DNA of 64,000 nucleotides. Source: an uncultured bacterium. Its GTDB lineage: Bacteria > Bacillota > Negativicutes > Veillonellales > Veillonellaceae. Position 1 is the stretch's first letter. Each line of letters opens with the position of its first letter. The notes below the pieces were generated by a model. The model worked only from the letters and a program-made list of their open reading frames with translations. It ran no database searches and was not told the DNA's origin. Of this stretch, positions 16,176 to 25,490 are shown piece after piece. Made by a program: the position numbers and the translations under genes. The stretch is from NCBI GenBank assembly GCA_905214495.1, contig CAJMLW010000009.1, positions 1 through 64,000 on the forward strand, read 5' to 3'.

Positions 16176-16580
16176 ATGTTAGCGAGAAAGGCTGTTGTGG
16201 GCCACGTTAAACGTGATGTATTGCTAGGTGTACAAGCGAGAAAAGCGAGAGCTAGTGTTGTTTTTGATATTAGTCCATTGATGAAACAAATCATTCAAGG
16301 TATAGCAATCCTTGTTGGTTTTTTGATGATCATGATGGCTATGAACGCATATACTACAAAATTAGGTTATGAAGTAGTTAAAACACAACAAACTGTAGTA
16401 CAATTAGCAAAGGACAATGATACCCTTGATGTAGAGGTGGCATCCTTGAAATCTCCAGTGCGCATTCAAAAAATTGCGGAAGAACAATTGGGGATGGTTT
16501 TGCCTGATTCCTTTGTGTATAGCACTAAAAGTACGACTTCAGAACGCAATGTACAAACGAAACAGCAAATTATAGATTAG
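16176..16580 (+). CDS. ftsL: Cell division protein FtsL-like
   Basis: A small bitopic protein of 134 residues: a basic cytoplasmic N-terminus, one membrane helix (about 39-58) and a coiled-coil-like region (about 66-95) ending in SPVRIQKIAEEQLGM, the pattern shared by FtsL/DivIC proteins. It would bridge the early and late divisome with FtsQ. The ATG at 16176 has GAAGGGG at 16161-16167; an earlier in-frame start at 16158 has no such site. No ftsI/spoVD follows, which is unusual at this position. Confidence 0.85.
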   Translation: MLARKAVVGHVKRDVLLGVQARKARASVVFDISPLMKQIIQGIAILVGFLMIMMAMNAYTTKLGYEVVKTQQTVVQLAKDNDTLDVEVASLKSPVRIQKIAEEQLGMVLPDSFVYSTKSTTSERNVQTKQQIID

Positions 16581-16586
16581 CAGGCA

Positions 16587-16610
16587 AAAGCAGCTCTTAT
16601 GGGCTGCTTT
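16587..16610 (+). terminator. Intercistronic hairpin between ftsL and murE
   Basis: AAAGCAGC (16587-16594) pairs perfectly with GCTGCTTT (16603-16610). Few T residues follow, so it is more likely a weak terminator or processing/stability hairpin than a full stop. Confidence 0.45.
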
Positions 16611-16638
16611 AATTTGCGTATATAGAGGAGAATGTAGT

Positions 16639-18123
16639 ATGAAAACTTTAAAAGATATTATAAGTACACTAGATGTACAACAAGTACAAGGTAATCAAAA
16701 TGTATCTATCCAAGATATAACAGCTGATTCCAGAGCAGTAAAACCTAATAGTTTGTTCATTGCTCTTGATGGGGCCACAGTTGATGGTCACAATTACATC
16801 GACAAAGCGGTTGATGCTGGTGCTGTTGCCGTTATCGTATCGAAACCGGTTACTGTGCCTGCTGATGTGTGTGTTATCACTGTTGATGATACACGTCAAG
16901 CTATGATGGTGTGTGTGCCATATTTCTTTGATTACCCAGCTAATCGCATGCGTATGGTCGGTGTTACAGGCACAAATGGTAAGACAACTACGACACATAT
17001 GATTCGTCATATTCTTAAAGCACAAGGCTTTAAGGTAGGCGTAATTGGTACAGTCCATATTATGATTGGTGATACGAGTTACCCAATTCATAATACGACA
17101 CCAGATGTTGTTGATTTACAGCATATTTTACATCAAATGGTTCAAGAAAACGTGGAATACTGTGTAATGGAAGTATCTTCTCATGCGCTGGCACTCGGCC
17201 GTGTTAGCGGTGTTGAATTTGATACGGCCGTATTTACGAATTTGACGCAAGATCATTTGGATTTCCATAAAACATTTGAAAATTACTTGGCCGCTAAATG
17301 TAAGTTGTTTGAACAAGTTAGTGCGCCTAATCAAGTAAAAGATAATAAAGGTGCTGTTATTAATATCGATGATTCTTATGGTTATCGTGTTATGGAAAAA
17401 ACTACGGCTCCAACGATTACGTATAGTACATTAGGCAAGGGCACATTGAATGCATCAGATGTTCATATGTCTACTAAGAATAGCCAGTATACTGTGAATT
17501 ATAAGGGTGAAAGCTACCCTGTATCGATGAATACAACAGGACTATTTAATGTGTATAATACATTGGCTGCTATTGGAGCTTGTTTACAAGAAGGTATCTC
17601 CATGGAAGCGATTGATACGGCATTAAAAACCTTTAGTTCTGTTCCTGGACGCTTTGAATTGATCGAAGAAGGGCAAGATTTCGCCGTTGTTGTTGACTAT
17701 GCTCATACACCGGATGGGTTGCAAAATATTTTAGAAACTGCAAAGGCAATTAAAGAGAATCGTATCATCATCGTATTTGGCTGCGGTGGCGACCGCGATG
17801 CTACAAAACGTCCAATTATGGGCCGTATTGCAGCAGAATACGGTGATAAGATTTATGTAACATCAGATAATCCGCGTACCGAAGATCCTGTACAAATTGT
17901 TAAGGATGTTGAAGTAGGGGTAAAAGAAGCGCTTCGTGACGGTACTTCTTATGAAGTAATTGTCGATCGTAGAGAGGCGATTAATCATGCAATTCATGAT
18001 GCAAAAGCAGGTGATATCGTTATTATCGCTGGTAAGGGTCATGAAAATTATCAAATATTAAAAAATGAAACAATTCATTTTGATGACCGAGAAGAGGCTC
18101 GAAAAGCTCTTAAGGAGATCTAA
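16639..18123 (+). CDS. murE: UDP-MurNAc-tripeptide synthetase (meso-diaminopimelate adding)
   Basis: Adds the third residue to the peptidoglycan stem peptide, using ATP. The 494-residue Mur ligase has the P-loop GVTGTNGKTTT near 109-119 and the substrate motif Asp410-Asn411-Pro412-Arg413. DNPR is characteristic of enzymes that use meso-diaminopimelate rather than lysine, consistent with a diderm Negativicute. AGAGGAG lies 8 bases before the ATG. The next gene, murF, starts one base after its stop. Confidence 0.96.
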   Translation: MKTLKDIISTLDVQQVQGNQNVSIQDITADSRAVKPNSLFIALDGATVDGHNYIDKAVDAGAVAVIVSKPVTVPADVCVITVDDTRQAMMVCVPYFFDYPANRMRMVGVTGTNGKTTTTHMIRHILKAQGFKVGVIGTVHIMIGDTSYPIHNTTPDVVDLQHILHQMVQENVEYCVMEVSSHALALGRVSGVEFDTAVFTNLTQDHLDFHKTFENYLAAKCKLFEQVSAPNQVKDNKGAVINIDDSYGYRVMEKTTAPTITYSTLGKGTLNASDVHMSTKNSQYTVNYKGESYPVSMNTTGLFNVYNTLAAIGACLQEGISMEAIDTALKTFSSVPGRFELIEEGQDFAVVVDYAHTPDGLQNILETAKAIKENRIIIVFGCGGDRDATKRPIMGRIAAEYGDKIYVTSDNPRTEDPVQIVKDVEVGVKEALRDGTSYEVIVDRREAINHAIHDAKAGDIVIIAGKGHENYQILKNETIHFDDREEARKALKEI

Positions 18124-18124
18124 T

Positions 18125-19483
18125 ATGGCAGAATTTACATTACAAGAAATAATTGATGCTACTAGTGGCATATGTAAGGGCGATGTAAGTTTACAATTTA
18201 AAGATGTATCTACAGATACGCGTACGATTGAGGCGGGATATGTATTTGTAGCCTTGCGAGGCGATACATTTGATGGTCATAATTTTATTAATACGGCCAT
18301 TGAAAAAGGGGCAACAGCAGCAATCGTTGAAAAAGGACGTAGTGTAGACGGTATTATTTGTGTTGAAGTGGAAAACACGCTAAAGGCATACCAAGACTTG
18401 GCGAACTTTCACAGACGACGCTTTCAAATTCCTGTAGTAGCCATTACTGGCTCATCAGGTAAGACGACGACAAAAGAAATGGTAGCTGCTGTTCTTAGTA
18501 CTGAGTTTAATGTATTAAAAACAGAAAAGAATTTTAATAATGAAATTGGTTTACCAAAAACATTGTTGCAACTTTCACCAGAACACGAAGCCTGTGTTGT
18601 AGAAATGGGGATGCGTGGATTAGGTCAAATTGAAGAATTAGCCCTTATTGCAGAACCGACAATTGGCATCATTACAAATGTAGGAACTAGCCATATTGAA
18701 TTGTTGGGCTCTCAAGAGGCCATTGCTGAGGCAAAGGGTGAGTTGATTAAATGTCTAGGCCCCGATAGTGTGGCCATTCTAAATGAAGATGATCATTTCG
18801 TAAAGGCTATGAGTTCCATTGCAAAAGGAAAAACTGTTACTTACGGTATTCATAGCAATGCTACAGTAATTGGCAGTCATTTACGCTATAAAAAGGATGG
18901 CATTAAGTTTACATGTAAATGCTATGATGAAGTATTTGACGTATTTTTGCCTATGATTGGTGAACACAATGTGTATGATGCATTGGCTGCTATCGCTGCA
19001 GGTCGTGTACTAGGCGTTAAATCTAGTAAGATAAAAAAAGGTCTTAGCGAGTTTACGGGCACACCTATGCGTCAAGAAATTGTAGCATTCGAAGACATTG
19101 TTATTCTCAATGATGCCTATAACGCAAATCCATCTTCTATGAGTGAATCTATTAAAGCATTAGGTCAATTAGAAGGTAAACGTAAGATTGCTATGCTCGG
19201 CGATATGCTTGAATTAGGTGATTTTACGGAGGAAGGTCACCGCCAAGTAGGTAGATTGTTGGCCGAAGAAGGGTATAGCGTTGTATTTACCTTTGGTGAG
19301 GCGGCAAATTTTATTGCTAAAGAAGCAAAATTAGCAGGTCTTGAGGTACATCGTTGTAATAGCCATCTCGAAATGGCAAATGCCTACAATGATATTCGTG
19401 AAAAAGGCGATGTTATTTTAGTAAAAGGTTCCAGAGGTCTTCGGATGGAACGTGTTGTAGAGGAATTAAAAGAACGTGAATAG
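18125..19483 (+). CDS. murF: UDP-MurNAc-tripeptide:D-Ala-D-Ala ligase
   Basis: Adds the D-Ala-D-Ala dipeptide to UDP-MurNAc-tripeptide. The 452-residue Mur ligase carries TGSSGKTTTKEM, EMGMRGLGQI and LNDAYNANPSSM, which are characteristic of MurF. The ATG at 18125 follows AAGGAG at 18112-18117 inside the end of murE; an in-frame ATG at 18065 lies inside murE without a site. Translational coupling with murE is likely. The dipeptide comes from the Ddl encoded in the same cluster. Confidence 0.96.
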   Translation: MAEFTLQEIIDATSGICKGDVSLQFKDVSTDTRTIEAGYVFVALRGDTFDGHNFINTAIEKGATAAIVEKGRSVDGIICVEVENTLKAYQDLANFHRRRFQIPVVAITGSSGKTTTKEMVAAVLSTEFNVLKTEKNFNNEIGLPKTLLQLSPEHEACVVEMGMRGLGQIEELALIAEPTIGIITNVGTSHIELLGSQEAIAEAKGELIKCLGPDSVAILNEDDHFVKAMSSIAKGKTVTYGIHSNATVIGSHLRYKKDGIKFTCKCYDEVFDVFLPMIGEHNVYDALAAIAAGRVLGVKSSKIKKGLSEFTGTPMRQEIVAFEDIVILNDAYNANPSSMSESIKALGQLEGKRKIAMLGDMLELGDFTEEGHRQVGRLLAEEGYSVVFTFGEAANFIAKEAKLAGLEVHRCNSHLEMANAYNDIREKGDVILVKGSRGLRMERVVEELKERE

Positions 19484-19491
19484 AGGTTATA

Positions 19492-19513
19492 ACGGCTAGA
19501 TTCTTCTAGCCGT
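19492..19513 (+). other. Intercistronic hairpin between murF and mraY
   Basis: ACGGCTAGA (19492-19500) pairs perfectly with TCTAGCCGT (19505-19513) around TTCT. No T run follows, so a processing or stability role is more likely than termination. Confidence 0.5.
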
Positions 19514-19544
19514 ATTGGCCGTTATTAGAGAATAGGGGAGTAAT

Positions 19545-20531
19545 ATGATTTACCACATTCTATTAGCATTTGTAGTGACATTTATAATTACATTAGTATT
19601 GGGCAAAATTGGTATTCCTATGCTTAAATCATTGCATGCTCAACAAAGTATACGTGAGGAAGGTCCTGAAAGCCATCAAGCTAAGGCTGGTACACCGACT
19701 ATGGGTGGTGCATTTATGATGGTAGCTCTTACAATCGGTGTGGCTATTTTTGCACCATGGAATGTGGCTACAGGTATGTTGTTATTCCTCACCCTTGGTC
19801 ATTGTTTACTCGGGTTCTTTGATGACTTTGTAAAAGCTGTGAAAAAACGTAATCTTGGCTTAACTGCAAAACAAAAATTATTAGGTCAATTTATTTTAGC
19901 TGCTATATTCTGTTACTTTATTACTGAAATTATGGTCATTCCTACAACATTATGGATTCCTGTTGTAGATGCACATATTCAATTGGGATTTGCCTATTAT
20001 ATTTTGGCTTTCTTGATCATTGTAGGTGCTACGAATGCGGTCAATCTTACAGATGGTCTCGATGGTTTAGCATCTGGTACATCTGCTGTAGCAGCGATTG
20101 CATTTTCTGTAATCGGTTTGATGATATACTCCACTGAAAGTTCTGTGGCTGCTGAAAGCGTAGCCTTTTTTGGGTCCATTGTAACAGCCGTATGTTTAGG
20201 ATTCTTGGTATTTAATATTAATCCAGCTAAGGTATTTATGGGCGATACAGGCTCCTTGGCTCTTGGCGGCGCCTTTGCAGGCATGGCTATTTTAACTAAA
20301 ACAGAATTATTACTCGTAGTGATTGGCGGTATTTTCGTAATGGAAGCCTTGTCAGTTATCATTCAAGTCATTTCCTTTAAAACACGAGGCGTACGCGTAT
20401 TTAAGATGAGTCCAATTCATCATCATTTTGAGTTATCTGGTTGGTCTGAACAAACTGTAGTTAATCGCTTCTGGTTCGGTGGTGCTGTTCTAGCCATTTT
20501 AGGGGTTATACTTGCAACTGTAACAATTTGA
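19545..20531 (+). CDS. mraY: Phospho-MurNAc-pentapeptide transferase
   Basis: Transfers phospho-MurNAc-pentapeptide to undecaprenyl phosphate, giving lipid I at the inner membrane. The 328-residue polytopic protein has about ten membrane helices. MraY motifs are visible: AGTPTMGG near 48-55, FFDDFVKA near 90-97, NLTDGLDGLA, FMGDTGSLALGG and SPIHHHFELSGW. AGGGGAG lies about 8 bases before the ATG. Confidence 0.96.
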   Translation: MIYHILLAFVVTFIITLVLGKIGIPMLKSLHAQQSIREEGPESHQAKAGTPTMGGAFMMVALTIGVAIFAPWNVATGMLLFLTLGHCLLGFFDDFVKAVKKRNLGLTAKQKLLGQFILAAIFCYFITEIMVIPTTLWIPVVDAHIQLGFAYYILAFLIIVGATNAVNLTDGLDGLASGTSAVAAIAFSVIGLMIYSTESSVAAESVAFFGSIVTAVCLGFLVFNINPAKVFMGDTGSLALGGAFAGMAILTKTELLLVVIGGIFVMEALSVIIQVISFKTRGVRVFKMSPIHHHFELSGWSEQTVVNRFWFGGAVLAILGVILATVTI

Positions 20532-20559
20532 TATAAGAAACGTATCTTTGCAAATTGAT

Positions 20560-20585
20560 AGTTAAGTACGTGAAAATACTTAACT
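20560..20585 (+). other. Hairpin in the mraY-murD gap
   Basis: AGTTAAGTA (20560-20568) pairs perfectly with TACTTAACT (20577-20585) around eight bases. It is followed by a possible weak promoter (TTGAAG at 20584, TATAAG 18 bp later) upstream of murD. Confidence 0.45.
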
Positions 20586-20657
20586 TGAAGGGCATTTAAT
20601 GGTATTCTTATAAGATGAGGTAAAAATTTTTCGTGCTTAGTGATTTAGGTGATATAA

Positions 20658-22022
20658 ATGGATTATGGAGAGAAAAATATTCTTGTTCTTGGTGCTGGTT
20701 CCAGTGGAATTGGTGCCGCATGGGTATTGGCACAGTTACATGCAAATGTAGTTTTAAATGATTATAAACCAGTAGACTTTGAACCATCTACGCGTAAACG
20801 ACTGGAAGAAGCTGGTGTAACTATCATTACAGGGCGACAAGATAATAACTTACTTGATGGTGTAGATCGTATTATCATTTCTCCGGGCATTGCCTTAACC
20901 ATTCCAATCGTACAAGAGGCTTTGCATCGTAAGATTGATGTAGTAAGTGAAGTAGAGCTTGCTTATGATGTTTGCAAATCTCCTATTTTAGGTATTACTG
21001 GCACAAATGGTAAAACTACTACAACCACCCTATTAACGAAAGTTATGGAATCTACTGGCCTTCCTGTCAAGGTGGGCGGAAATATTGGTGACTCTCTAAG
21101 TGAAGCCGCGTATCATATGCCAGAAGGTGGTTATCTAGTAGCTGAACTCTCTAGTTATCAATTAGAAACGATTAAATCCTTTTGCCCATTAGGTGCTATT
21201 GTATTAAATGTAACGCCTGATCATTTAGCACGTCATAAGACGATGGAAAACTATGCAGCTGCGAAGGCTCGTATTTTTATGAATCAAAATCCTGAGAATT
21301 TTGTTGTCCTCAATGATGATGATCCTATTGTTCGGGCTATGAAAAAAGATGCACATAGTAAGGTTCTCAGCATTAGCCAACATCATAAGGTTGATAGCGG
21401 TGCGTATTTTGAAGGGAATACATGCTATGCCGTATTAGATGGTAAAGCTACTCCGGTTATTGATACAGAACATATCCACATTAAGGGCTCTCACAATATT
21501 GAAAATATATTGGCTGTAATTGCCTTAACATATGCTTTAGGTGTAAAGGTAGAGCATATTAAACATACCATTGAACAGTTTCATGGTGTAGAACACAGAT
21601 TGGAACGGGTTACAACATTCCATGATGTTACATTTTATAATGATTCTAAGGCTACTAATACAGACTCTGTAGTAAAAGCTTTAGATGCCTTTGATAAACC
21701 AGTAATTTTATTGGCTGGTGGTCATGATAAGATGACGCCTTTAGAAGACTTTATGAATATTGTGAAATCACATACTAAAGAGGTCATTTTTATGGGGGAA
21801 GCAGCAGATCGATTTGAATCTGTTGCTGTAAAAATGGGGGTTCAACATATTCATCGTGCACAGTCTATGAAAGAGGCTGTTGCATTGGGTTATCAATTAG
21901 CAAAAGCTGGAGACATTATATTGCTTTCACCAGCATGTTCCAGCTTTGATTGGTATAGTTGCTTTGAAGAACGGGGCGAAGATTTTAAAAATTGTGTTAG
22001 AGAATTAGAGAAAAGGGGCTAA
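20658..22022 (+). CDS. murD: UDP-MurNAc-L-alanine:D-glutamate ligase
   Basis: Adds D-glutamate to UDP-MurNAc-L-Ala. The 454-residue Mur ligase has an N-terminal Rossmann-like UDP-binding domain (LVLGAGSSGIGAA at 10-22), the P-loop GITGTNGKTTTT near 115, and YNDSKATNTDSV and LLSPACSSFDWY, typical of MurD. The ribosome site before the ATG is weak (TAGGTGA). FtsW, often encoded between murD and murG, is missing here. Confidence 0.95.
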   Translation: MDYGEKNILVLGAGSSGIGAAWVLAQLHANVVLNDYKPVDFEPSTRKRLEEAGVTIITGRQDNNLLDGVDRIIISPGIALTIPIVQEALHRKIDVVSEVELAYDVCKSPILGITGTNGKTTTTTLLTKVMESTGLPVKVGGNIGDSLSEAAYHMPEGGYLVAELSSYQLETIKSFCPLGAIVLNVTPDHLARHKTMENYAAAKARIFMNQNPENFVVLNDDDPIVRAMKKDAHSKVLSISQHHKVDSGAYFEGNTCYAVLDGKATPVIDTEHIHIKGSHNIENILAVIALTYALGVKVEHIKHTIEQFHGVEHRLERVTTFHDVTFYNDSKATNTDSVVKALDAFDKPVILLAGGHDKMTPLEDFMNIVKSHTKEVIFMGEAADRFESVAVKMGVQHIHRAQSMKEAVALGYQLAKAGDIILLSPACSSFDWYSCFEERGEDFKNCVRELEKRG

Positions 22023-22026
22023 GGTC

Positions 22027-23136
22027 GTGAAACGAATCATCATTTCTGGCGGCGGTACGGGTGGTCATATTTACCCTGCCATTACGATATATAAGGAAAT
22101 CATGAAACAGCAACCTGATGCTAAGGTCCTCTATGTGGGAACAGAACATGGTTTAGAAGCTGATTTGGTACCGAAGGAGAACATTGATTTTGTTACATTA
22201 CCTGTACAAGGTCTGCAACGGAAACTTTCATTAGGTACGTTGGTAACAATGGGGAAAACGGCATTTTCTCTTATAAAGGCCAATTCAATTATTTCAGACT
22301 TTAAACCAGATGTTGTTATTGGTACTGGCGGTTATGTATGTGGTCCCATTTTAATGGCTGCAGCATTACGTAATATTCCTACATTAATTCAAGAGCAAAA
22401 TGTTATTGCTGGTATTACGAACAAAATTTTGAGTCGTTTTGTTGATATAGTCGCAGTTGGCTATAATGAAGCTGCAAAATCCTTTGGTAAGGCGAAACGT
22501 GTCGTATATACGGGTAATCCAGTGCGCCCTGATGTACTTGTAGATTCTCGTTCAGAAGGTCGCCAATTTTTTGGGCTATCTGATGATATTTTTACAGTTC
22601 TTATCGCTGGTGGTTCTCGTGGGGCACGTACGATTAATACGGCCATGATAGATGTGCATAAACATTTTCAAGGTAAATCCGGCATTAAGTTGATACACAT
22701 TACAGGGAATGGGGAATATAACACTGTATTAGAGCAACTAGGTATTGACGATGGTACTGGTTTGGGAGAATCATCGTTGATTTTGCCATATTTACATGAT
22801 ATGCCAAAGGCGCTGGCCGCGACGGATTTGGCTGTATTTAGAGCTGGTGCTATTGGACTGGCTGAATTAGCAGTACGTGGTATTCCATCTATATTGGTGC
22901 CATATCCTTATGCTGCAGAAGATCATCAAACGTATAATGCGCGCATTTTCGTACAAGAAGGAGCTGCGCATATGATTGTAGATAAGGTTTTGACGAGCCA
23001 TGATTTAATTGGTGAAATCGAAATGTTTATGGCAAATCGTGAATTGTTGGCTCAAATGGGGGCTAGTGCGTTGCGTTTAGGAAAACCGAATGCAGCTCAT
23101 GATATTGCTGAATTAGCGTTATCTATTGCGAAATAG
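22027..23136 (+). CDS. murG: UDP-GlcNAc:lipid I N-acetylglucosaminyltransferase
   Basis: Converts lipid I to lipid II at the inner face of the membrane. The 369-residue GT-B enzyme has the N-terminal SGGGTGGHIYPA motif (8-19), GTGGYVCGP, and the C-terminal donor-site region with RAGAIGLAEL and PYPYAAEDHQTYNA. The start is GTG at 22027, four bases after the murD stop, with AAAAGGGGCT as ribosome site. Confidence 0.96.
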   Translation: MKRIIISGGGTGGHIYPAITIYKEIMKQQPDAKVLYVGTEHGLEADLVPKENIDFVTLPVQGLQRKLSLGTLVTMGKTAFSLIKANSIISDFKPDVVIGTGGYVCGPILMAAALRNIPTLIQEQNVIAGITNKILSRFVDIVAVGYNEAAKSFGKAKRVVYTGNPVRPDVLVDSRSEGRQFFGLSDDIFTVLIAGGSRGARTINTAMIDVHKHFQGKSGIKLIHITGNGEYNTVLEQLGIDDGTGLGESSLILPYLHDMPKALAATDLAVFRAGAIGLAELAVRGIPSILVPYPYAAEDHQTYNARIFVQEGAAHMIVDKVLTSHDLIGEIEMFMANRELLAQMGASALRLGKPNAAHDIAELALSIAK

Positions 23137-23151
23137 TTAAGGAGAGTAATT

Positions 23152-24534
23152 ATGTTAGAAGGTATCCATAAGATTCATCTCATCGGTATAGGTGGATCTG
23201 GTATGCGCGCTATTGCGAATATTTTAATTCAAAAAGGATATAAAGTATCTGGTTCTGATGTTAAAGAATCTGATGTAATTGAACGTTTTAGACAAATGGG
23301 TGCTACCGTTCATATCGGTCATAATGCTGATTATGTACAAGGTGTAGATGCTGTAGTTCGTTCCACAGCTATTCGTGAAGATAATCCGGAAATTGTAGCA
23401 GCAAAGGAACAAGGTATCACTATTTTACATCGTTCTGACATTGTAAAAGCCGTATTGGATGTTACGAATGGTATTGCCGTAGCAGGTGCTCATGGTAAAA
23501 CATCTACTACATCAATGATTGGTCAAATTCTTGTAGAAGGACAAATGGAACCAACTGTTATTATCGGTGGTGAAGTTGATTACCTAAAGGGGAGTAGTTG
23601 CTTAGGTAAGGGTGAATACTCTGTTGTTGAAGCCGATGAAAGTGATGGTTCTTTCTTAAAATTAAGACCTAAGACGATTGTTATTACGAATATCGAAGAT
23701 GATCATATGGATCATTATAAGACGATGGAAAATCTATTGAATGCATTTTGTCAATTCGTTGAAACATTACCTGTTGATGGTAAAGCAGTTGTTTGCGGCG
23801 ACAATGATAACATTCGTTATGTTATGAGCAAAGTGGAACGTCAATTTATCACATATGGTTTAGAAGACTCTAATGATTATGTAGCAAAAAATATCCACTA
23901 TGAAGATAGTTCTTTAGTCTACGATGTAGTTCGTAAAGGTGAAACATTGGGCCGTGTGTCCTTACGTGTACCAGGTAATCATAATGTGTTAAATTCTTTA
24001 GCATCTTTTATTGTGACCCACGAATGTTGTCACGTTCCGGTGGCATCCATTGTGAAAGCATTAGGTAAATTTATTGGTGCTAAACGTCGTTTTGAAACAA
24101 AGGGACATGTAGCTGGTGTATGGGTAGTCGATGATTATGCTCATCATCCAACAGAAATTAAAGCAACTCTAAAAGCCGCTAAGGAATTAGAAAAACACCG
24201 TGTTATCTGTGTGTTCCAGCCTCATCGTTATTCTCGTACATCCTTATTAAAAGACGAGTTTGCTACGGCTTTCACCAGTGCAGACGAAATTTATATGACA
24301 GATATATACAGCTCTGGAGAAGATCCAATTAGCGGCATTGATGGTCATACAATTCCCAATATTATTAGTGAAGTAACGCATCAACATGTAAATTATGTGG
24401 AAGATGTAAATGATTTGCCAGCGGTCCTTGCGAAGGTGGTACGACCAAATGATTTGGTTATTACTATGGGGGCAGGTTCGATTAATCAATATGGTCCAAA
24501 GTTATTAGCGTTATTGGAAGAAGGTTTACAATGA
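23152..24534 (+). CDS. murC: UDP-MurNAc:L-alanine ligase
   Basis: Adds L-alanine to UDP-MurNAc, the first stem-peptide residue. The 460-residue protein begins with the IHLIGIGGSGM nucleotide-sugar motif (7-17), carries the P-loop VAGAHGKTSTTSM near 114-126 and has VDDYAHHPTEI and FQPHRYSRT typical of MurC. AAGGAGAG precedes the ATG. Its stop overlaps the ddl start (ATGA), so translation is probably coupled. Confidence 0.96.
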   Translation: MLEGIHKIHLIGIGGSGMRAIANILIQKGYKVSGSDVKESDVIERFRQMGATVHIGHNADYVQGVDAVVRSTAIREDNPEIVAAKEQGITILHRSDIVKAVLDVTNGIAVAGAHGKTSTTSMIGQILVEGQMEPTVIIGGEVDYLKGSSCLGKGEYSVVEADESDGSFLKLRPKTIVITNIEDDHMDHYKTMENLLNAFCQFVETLPVDGKAVVCGDNDNIRYVMSKVERQFITYGLEDSNDYVAKNIHYEDSSLVYDVVRKGETLGRVSLRVPGNHNVLNSLASFIVTHECCHVPVASIVKALGKFIGAKRRFETKGHVAGVWVVDDYAHHPTEIKATLKAAKELEKHRVICVFQPHRYSRTSLLKDEFATAFTSADEIYMTDIYSSGEDPISGIDGHTIPNIISEVTHQHVNYVEDVNDLPAVLAKVVRPNDLVITMGAGSINQYGPKLLALLEEGLQ

Positions 24535-25463
24535 AAGATAAACATATCATCGTATTAATGGGTGGTCCATCTGCTGAGGCTGAAGTATCTCGTAGAACTG
24601 GCGCAGCCATTGCAGAGGCTTTGATTAGCAAGGGGTATCACGTTTCCACATTAGAACTAAATCCTCGTACTGTATTACAAGACATTGAAAACCTTAAGGG
24701 CGATGTTGTATTTAATGCGATTCACGGACGTTATGGTGAAGATGGTGCACTACAAGGCGTTTTAGAAATGGCAGAAATTCCATATACAGGTTCTGGCATT
24801 ATGGCACATTCCGTAGGGATGAATAAAAAAGTAAGTAAAGATGTGTTCAAAGGCGCTCACATTCCTACGGCTGAATCTATTTCTTACAATGGCAATCTAC
24901 AGTCGAAAGAAGATATCATTAAAGATATTGAATCTAAATTCTCCTTGCCGGTTGTATTGAAACCAGCAACACAAGGTTCAAGTATCGGCGTTACAATTGT
25001 AAAAGAACAAGAACAATTGGCTAAGGCCGTTATAGATGCGCTTACATATGACCCAATTCTTGTGGTGGAACAATTTTTGAATGGTCGTGAATTTACTGTT
25101 TCTGTATTGGATGGTAAGGCATTGGCTGTCATCGAAATTAGACCTCATTCTGGTGAATATGATTACGCTAGTAAATATACAGCAGGTGCTACTGATTATT
25201 TAGTGCCGGCTCCAATCAGTGCAGATATGACAAAAGAAATGCAAGCTATTGGTGAACTTGTATATCGTGAAGTTCAAGCAAGTGGCGTTATTCGCGTAGA
25301 TGTCATGACTGATGATAAAGACAATATATATGTATTAGAATATAATTCTGTGCCGGGGATGACGGCTACTTCGTTGGTGCCAAAAGCAGCTAAAGAAGTA
25401 GGTTTGGACTTTCCTGAATTATGTGAAAAAATCTTATTAACAGCAGGTTATGGGAAATTTTAA
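24531..25463 (+). CDS. ddl: D-alanine:D-alanine ligase
   Basis: Makes the D-Ala-D-Ala dipeptide used by MurF. The 310-residue ATP-grasp enzyme has GGPSAEAEVSRRTG near 11-24, the NAIHGRYGEDGALQG motif, KPATQGSSIGV and, at the C-terminus, EYNSVPGMTATSLVP. Its position between murC and ftsQ is where murB occurs in some clusters. The 4-bp overlap with murC indicates one operon. Confidence 0.95.
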   Translation: MKDKHIIVLMGGPSAEAEVSRRTGAAIAEALISKGYHVSTLELNPRTVLQDIENLKGDVVFNAIHGRYGEDGALQGVLEMAEIPYTGSGIMAHSVGMNKKVSKDVFKGAHIPTAESISYNGNLQSKEDIIKDIESKFSLPVVLKPATQGSSIGVTIVKEQEQLAKAVIDALTYDPILVVEQFLNGREFTVSVLDGKALAVIEIRPHSGEYDYASKYTAGATDYLVPAPISADMTKEMQAIGELVYREVQASGVIRVDVMTDDKDNIYVLEYNSVPGMTATSLVPKAAKEVGLDFPELCEKILLTAGYGKF

Positions 25464-25490
25464 ATGCTGTAGTATGTAAGGAGAGTAGCT

